A model generated the notes under the pieces. The model saw nothing but the letters and a program-made list of their open reading frames with translations, had not been told where the DNA came from and made no database searches. A program made the position numbers and the translations under genes. Source: Trichoplax adhaerens (lineage: Eukaryota; Placozoa; Uniplacotomia; Trichoplacea; Trichoplacidae). Taken from it: a stretch of DNA of 64,000 nt. This document shows, piece after piece, positions 57,601 through 64,000 of the stretch. How positions within the stretch are numbered: the stretch's first letter is position 1; each line of letters starts with the position of its first letter. The stretch lies in NCBI RefSeq assembly GCF_000150275.1, contig NW_002060948.1, positions 4,379,901 through 4,443,900 on the forward strand. The letters are read 5' to 3'.

Positions 57601-60600
57601 ATTTGCATACTATCTAATATCGTAGAGGTAAAAATATTTTCTCGGATTTCATAACCACGAGCTTCTAAAAATCGAATAACTTTCAGTATTTTCATATGAT
57701 CATGCATAGAAAAGGAAAATAATATCCTCTGAGAGCCTGCAACAGAAGTGATATGACATCTTGAGTAAAAACGTATATATATATTGTATTCTTAGACATG
57801 ATATAGCAAAAGCAATTAAAGCATTATCACCGGCTGCAAGAAATCTTAGCATCAATAGTAAATTTAATGTAAGGCAATATAATTATTCCTCATATCTTTG
57901 ATCATCTGTCAACTTCTTATAAACGGAAGCAAACCGCTATAACTCTTAAACTGCAACTAAATTATCTCTTAAGAAATCTATTTAATACTGTATAAGGTTA
58001 CTTCGGTATCTCAAATTTACACGGTTAGTTGTGAAGCCTTAATTGTATATCGGTACCCTGGCTTGCAATAGCTATAAAATTAGTACCATATATTTTATAT
58101 ACGTACGTTTCTTCTTGATTTCGTATGTATTTTTATCAGGTCGTTTACATTCATCTTGATATCTTTGCAATTGCTTAACAATTTTCGGTGCATCTTCTAC
58201 TAAAAATAGATGAATACCGAAATGACCAAGTGACTTTGCTTGATCAGCCGCAATAGACCATTTACTTCCATTTTTCGCTTTTAAATTGCTACCGGCCAAA
58301 ACCAATAGATAGACCATATCAAAATTACTACTTGACGTTGCCATAAATAGTGGCGTTATACCATTACGATCGCATAAGTTAACATCGGCGCCTTTTAAAA
58401 TCAAAAATCTAGCCATTTCTTGTTCATCTGATAATAACGTTAAGTGTAGAGCCGTAGTAATCCTTTTACCTACAGCATTGATGTTGGCACCCTATAACGC
58501 AACAAAATTAAAGTAAAGTTAAACCGCAAATATTGCGTTAGCTTATTTCTATAACACACATTTGATGAGATATTAAAGGATGACTTACTGAAAAATATGC
58601 TACAGTATTTATATTATAAATGAAGTGGCTAGTCATGACGACAATGTGATTATTATATTCGTTAATAATTATATAGGTATGATGATCAGTATTTTAAAAT
58701 ATTAATAACTCACTTGATCAAGAAGATATTGAACGGTCTCAAAATGATTACACATGGCGGCTATTGTTAAAGCTGGATATAGTGGTAATTCCAATTTATC
58801 AATTTTCCAATCATCGTGGCTAAAATAACTACTAACTTTGTCAATTGGAGTTGATTCGATGTCGACGCCATTGTCTAAACACTTTTGGAGCACTTTCAGA
58901 TCATTCTCGCAAGCTGCATTGAACCATTTCCTATAGGCTAAGTATATAAGATAATTAGCTGTAGGCAAAGTAGAATTGATTCCCTTTACATAGAGATAGC
59001 AATTACAAATCCAAAGGACTAATTTATCGCTTTAGATAACCCTAAACTAGCTATCACAATTCTATGCTTAATCTGATAATTACATCGACTAAAATTAATC
59101 TTAAAGTGCATATTAAATCCAATAATGTGTGAAGAGTTCATTCCATTGAAATATTTATTTACTTACTTGATGTAGTTGGCTCAGTTGAATCATCATTGCA
59201 ATCTACCATATCATGAGCAATAAGTGAATCCACGACTTTTTGATTATCCAACATTATAGCAATGTCATAAGCACTATAACCTTCTCTGTTTCGAATTTGA
59301 CAATTAGCGTTATTTTCAATCAGTTCTTCAGCTAAATCGTCGTGTCCTAGCATAATAGCAAGGCTCAAAGGTGTCTGACCATCAGGACTACACAAGTCAA
59401 TATCAGCTTCTTTCGCTATAAAATAACGTGCCATTTCCAATTGGCCCAATAATATTGTGGTGTGTAGTACTCCTAAACCGTCCTTGCTGACAGCATTTAT
59501 GTCTGCACCCTGTAATTATTATCATAGAAGGAATCAAAATACGTTCCCTATTATGCTTGAGCAGGTAAAGAAAACGTGTAAAATATTTGTACAGTAATAT
59601 CAGTAGCAGTGTTTACAAGATACTACATTCAGTAAGTATTATCGTAAGTTTGGTGCAGGATTTGTATATTACTCGTATCCCTATAAGATACTAGCGAGAT
59701 GTACTGGCATACCATAGTAACAACACTGTGGATACAGAAGGATAACGCAATAGGAAATTAAATTTTTAATTATATCATGCACCAGCAATATCAAAGTAAT
59801 ACTATAAATAACCCTTCTAGTCACATCGATGTTTACGACATTTATTAAAAAGCCAGATATACCTAAGTGTAATAATTTTGGTATACTGTATACCGAATAA
59901 AACCTTATCAGCAAATGCTGCTAATCTTTTACAGGGGAATACTAATGAACAATATCTGTAAAAGAAGCCTTGTATGGCTATAAAGTACACTATTAAGTTT
60001 AAATCCATTCTTATGATGGCATAAATGAATTACAAACAATCGTACACTTATGAGTATTTCGTCGAATTAAGTAATTAACAAGGTACATACTTTAATATTA
60101 TGAGAAAAGATGAATCTGCCAGTTTACAAAGTACTGTAATATGCCACCGATGTACATACTTACTTAAATTGTTAGATACTGATTGATTAGATCTCTTACA
60201 AACTAAAATTAAAATTTTTGATTTACGGCATTTATGGCATTGCAATATCTCAATCCTAGAATGTTTCCAGTTATTGCGTATAATTCACGGATAATCGATG
60301 TAAGCTAGCATCAGGAGAGGTATTTGTATACATAAATCATGTTTGGCACAATAAATGCAACTATTTCATTAACTTAAATAAAAAAATTAAAATCATGATG
60401 TTCTAACAGTAATATTTTTTACCATCTGTAATAGAAACTCGCAAGCTTCTTGACACCCACAACCTGCAGCTAAGATCAAAGCAGGATTATCGCTATTTTT
60501 CCACATCTTGTAACGAAAATTGGGCACTTTATCGCAAACCAATGCTTCCATGTCTACACCATCAGCTAGACATTCTTTCAATGTTGCAATATCATTATCG

Positions 60601-62698
60601 CAAGCCGCTTCAAACCATATTTTATAAACTATCGGTAAGATAGAATAACTAAATATAAATGACATATCTTCAATTTCTTGTCATTAGCATCATAGAAGCA
60701 ATAAAATTAAAAATAATCAGGAAATGGCATCTTCTGTTTAGCGGTAAATGAAATAAAGTACACCTTTCTGCTTATTTATGAAACTTAGCTAATTTTTCTC
60801 ATCTCTCCAAAATTAGTCTTAAGAAGTGACAGGCAGTAAATTTCTAAGTTGATCAATTTTGACTGACGTTGTCATATTTAGTATACTGATGCATTTGATT
60901 TTATCCTATAACTGATAGGCAATAAATGGGTGTCAGTTTCTAATTAAACCCAATGACTTACATTAAAATACTTGATGATAAAGTTGTTACTCTCACTTTT
61001 AATCACAATAGCGCATTTTGTTAGATCAAGATTGCAATGGGCTATTACATTCTTCTAATCAGTTCAGTAAATACCATTAGATGAGAAAATGGTATGCATA
61101 CTTAATATGCTTGATGTAAATCTGAACAATATGGCACTCTATAAAATTGTACTGTTATTAAATATGAATAGATTATTTAATTGTCTAAATTCCTTCGAGA
61201 AAAAGTATTTTAATTAATAGTGTAGTTGTGAAGTAGCATTACTTTGAAATCTGCATCAACTACTGTTCAAAAGCTATTTTGATAAAGGTAGCGTTAGATT
61301 TTGTTAAAGATTAATGCTGTTACATAGTGGTTCAGAAATTCTAATAAATCAAGCTACCATCAACAATCAGCGATATCATTTTAGTAAGATCATGGAAAAT
61401 ATACGAGTTGGATGAGTTGATCTAATTATAATAGTCAACTTCTTTAAAGTTAAATTCTAATATAGTTTGTTTAAAATAACTTTATTAAGCTATAAAAAAA
61501 TAAAAACATGCAGCTAATTTAACTACTTCATGTATTCTTACTATTGATCTATAAATGATGCTAATTACTACATTACAATTCTGAAGATTTTTTAATGCCA
61601 CTGTTGCAACTACAGTATACAGTAAATGTTATGATAGATATGAACAGTATCTGTAATTTTAAATGCATAGCAATGCAGTAGTATCTTTCTCACTAATCAT
61701 AGATCAGAATGACCAATTTAAAAATGGTAAGAGGTGCAACAGTAACCAGGTACGAGTCATAAATAATAACCAAACTAACTACATCATCAAAAATTAACTA
61801 AACTTGAAGGCTGTAAAGTCATTTAGCCGATAATCCTGATAGCTGATCCATCGGGAGAGATGATAGAACTTTAAGGTTCCTGTTAGTATGTACGCGTATG
61901 TAATTAATGTAACGTAATCCCATATCCGATAATCCTATATTTCAATAAATATTAATCGATAAAAATATCTCGCAATGCGGTTAGAAAAGGGTAGTTTAAG
62001 AGGTAATAAGAGGATGAGTAACGAGAAAATAATCATTAAAGGCAAAAGTATGAATATCTCATTAATAAACTACTTCAATAAAGTACCGTACTTTAAAATT
62101 TATAGAAACACTGATAATTAACTTAAGGAATGCAAAATACAAGATATTTAAGAAATAGATATTACTATTTCAACTGTAAATTACTGTACATTTACGTATG
62201 ATGCTGTATTTGCAGTAGTGAAATCCATCGACAGATAGCTAATAATAGGAAGGAAAAGAAACTTTTTTTCTTATTTTTGTATAATTAATTGACTACTAAT
62301 CGCACACAAAGTTAGATCAATACCTTAATAACGTTAGTTATTAACATAAAATAACATTTTTAATTTCTTTACTATCTAACAAAATGTTATTTGACAACTT
62401 TACTCGTATTTAGAGATTTCTTGAGAACTTTAAAAGCCAAATTATGAATTTAGATTAAGTACAAAGAAATATTTTTATAAGAACAAGCCCATAAACATTT
62501 TAACTCAACCTAAAAAGTAAACTGATCTCCTTTGATCTCACTCAAAGTAGAATTAAAATTGTACGATTTGGATATAATAACAGATAGAAACTAATTTTTA
62601 CCTTTACCTCGTATTTCGACTTTTGATTGATCGTCATCCTCGATTAAATTACCATGATTAGACGCTTTACTGCCACAAATGACCGACGCTGTCGCCAT
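54639..62698 (-). CDS. Ankyrin-repeat, TIR and SAM domain protein
   Basis: Eight exons join into 1,117 residues: 62608-62698, 60423-60628, 59163-59509, 58714-58930, 58107-58491, 57611-57736, 55387-57108, 54639-54898. The start is MATASVICGSK. Residues about 31-415 are two ankyrin blocks with parallel sequence (KIWFEAACDND and KWFNAACEND; GADINAV and GANINAV). A TIR-like domain follows at about 417-515: ILFSFSMHDHMKILKVIRFL, EARGYEIREN, then IQNCGVICMVMPSR and LRVEYARLCNRPLLVTYF. About 510 low-complexity Ser/Asn/Asp/His-rich residues with a basic KEKRKRMRSK patch lead to a C-terminal SAM domain (FLQWSCDDVVNWLQEI, SPGHRLKLKHHLHKL). TIR and SAM together recall SARM1, but domain order and the ankyrin N-terminus differ. 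Where active TIRs have the catalytic Glu this one has Arg (codon 57026-57028), so an adaptor role is likelier than NADase activity. The TIR call rests on pattern only. Confidence 0.75.
60629..62607 (-). other. Intron 1 of the ANK-TIR-SAM gene, 2 kb
   Basis: Nothing recognisable lies between the start exon and the first ankyrin exon. The exon ends G (phase 1) and the ankyrin exon begins TT, giving Val in frame. Being long and 5', it may hold regulatory sequence, but no motif stands out. Confidence 0.4.
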
Positions 62699-64000
62699 TA
62701 CTGATTTAAAATACGATAAATTTGTAGTATCTATTCACAACTGATGTAGTATTTTGGAACAGAATCTTGTTAAAGAATTTGATGTTCGACACTTATAAAG
62801 GCTAACCAAAATGATTAGCACTAAGCATGATATATCCGTTCAGTTGAGTCTGCAGTAGAAATTGGTTAAATATGATAGCAATTGAATAACAAATATAAAT
62901 GAAAATCAAGCGATGATGATAACCTTCTAAATATAAGACAAAAGGTGAACAATATTAGTACTTTCGAGACACTGATGTCAATTTTATTAATTCCTTGATA
63001 GTAGGAAGTGATGATTGAATGACGTCTTACATTCAAGTTGAAATAAAAGGTAGAAACAACTCTTTTACGTGGTTCAACTGACAATACCTAATTTGAATAG
63101 ATCTATAAATTGAACTACAAAGGCGGCCAATGCAGATTTAATAAAAAAAATGACAGTAGTCGTTTTTCGATGAGTTAGTTATATGGTTATAATTGACCAT
63201 GTGTCTAATCATGATCACCAACATTGTTGACATCATGAATAGCTATCATCAATTATACTATTGTTCATCTTTATATATCGATTAAAAATATCCGTAGCAT
63301 TAATAGAACAGGAGGAACCAAACAAAAATAAAATGAATTAGATTGTAATCAAGTGGTATAATTGATATTCATTGACTAATAAATTATTTAACTCTAGTTA
63401 TTTTACTATTTTTTTTATTGGAATCCTTATTTTCAGCTTATGAAAGCATAGCAATTTTAATGCAATCTATATAGTGTATGGTAGAATCAGAATAGTAAAT
63501 TAGATTGGATACCTAGGTTACTGCGATAGAATACAAGTCTTTAATTTCCCAATTAATAGCTTAAAATCTATCATATTGAGCATTTGTTGGCTTCAATAAT
63601 AAAAAAAACAGGATCGCACTCTCCACTGTTCCATCAGTTATAGTTCGTATACGAAGTCAAAATATGGCTTCTTTTAATAGTAGCTGATTTAAGAATTCCA
63701 ATCATGCGAGAGCATGAATAAAACTGCTTGTGTTATACATTCTATTCTAGAATATTCCTAGAACATGAAAGATTTCTTTCGAAATTTAATTTTTCTTCAA
63801 ATTGCGTTATCTCTAATTTAATAAAAAAGTAGTATATGACTATTTAGAATGTAAATATGCATCAAAATGATAGTTTGAATTGTTCTGCCTAGATAATCAC
63901 TTCAAAGATGCCGATGATGAGAGGAAAAGTAAAGTAGTAGAATGCAACTACTGTGGATAATATCATCGCAGACAGAGATAATCCTTTTGAAAAATTACAA
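62699..64000. other. No gene recognised; upstream flank of ANK-TIR-SAM gene
   Basis: AT-rich sequence with one 72-codon minus-strand frame (62866-63084) that has no domain or splice support. It should contain the promoter of the ANK-TIR-SAM gene. Confidence 0.4.

Overview
The window looks like the nuclear genome of a non-bilaterian animal. It is AT-rich, its genes have many short GT-AG introns (mostly 70-400 nt), and it carries clear animal orthologues: ARMC9, SF3B4, PPIH and MICOS10/MIC10. A placozoan such as Trichoplax or Hoilungia is my best guess; this is inference and was not checked against any database. I joined exons by hand from open frames, splice-site consensus and intron phase. 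Wherever I give a phase, the joined exons keep one reading frame.

Layout. 1-4574: no recognisable gene. 4639-7022 (+): an intron-bearing tyrosine recombinase-like gene. 7381-7990: a three-copy tandem repeat. 7991-10335: no gene seen; includes a 50-N assembly gap. 10414-30936 (-): one giant predicted receptor of about 2,530 residues. From the N-terminus it has a signal peptide, EGF repeats, an N-glycan-rich linker, more EGFs, a Thr-rich linker, CUB, EGF, CUB, a C-type lectin domain, 34 EGF exons, a beta-rich juxtamembrane exon, one membrane span and a 10-11 residue tail. 30937-33952: no gene. 33953-34460 (-): MICOS10. 35664-35861 (+): a doubtful small ORF. 36037-37791 (-): an eight-exon gene of unknown function. 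39600-46536 (-): ARMC9, 30 exons. 47707-50192 (+): PPIH. 50727-53002 (-): SF3B4. 54639-62698 (-): an ankyrin-TIR-SAM protein. 62699-64000: no gene.

How the genes relate. PPIH and SF3B4 are both spliceosome proteins and lie tail to tail with poly(A) signals only about 30 nt apart. ARMC9 and PPIH are head to head across 1.2 kb. MIC10 is a mitochondrial crista-junction protein and ARMC9 a ciliary-base protein. The EGF/CUB/lectin receptor and the ANK-TIR-SAM protein are the accessory, recognition-type genes of the window. I see no operon-like organisation.

Most unusual items: (1) the ANK-TIR-SAM architecture, with Arg where enzymatic TIR domains carry the catalytic Glu; (2) a tyrosine recombinase ORF joined to five short acidic 5' exons, all with phase-1 introns, which suggests a domesticated Crypton-like element; (3) a receptor EGF array showing birth (near-identical neighbouring exons) and death (Cys-to-Tyr and frameshifted exons) of symmetric 1-1 exons; (4) GTAC-palindrome clusters at the 5' ends of several genes. 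Three one-base deletions (near 16048, 28814 and 42697) break conserved coding exons and may be assembly errors.
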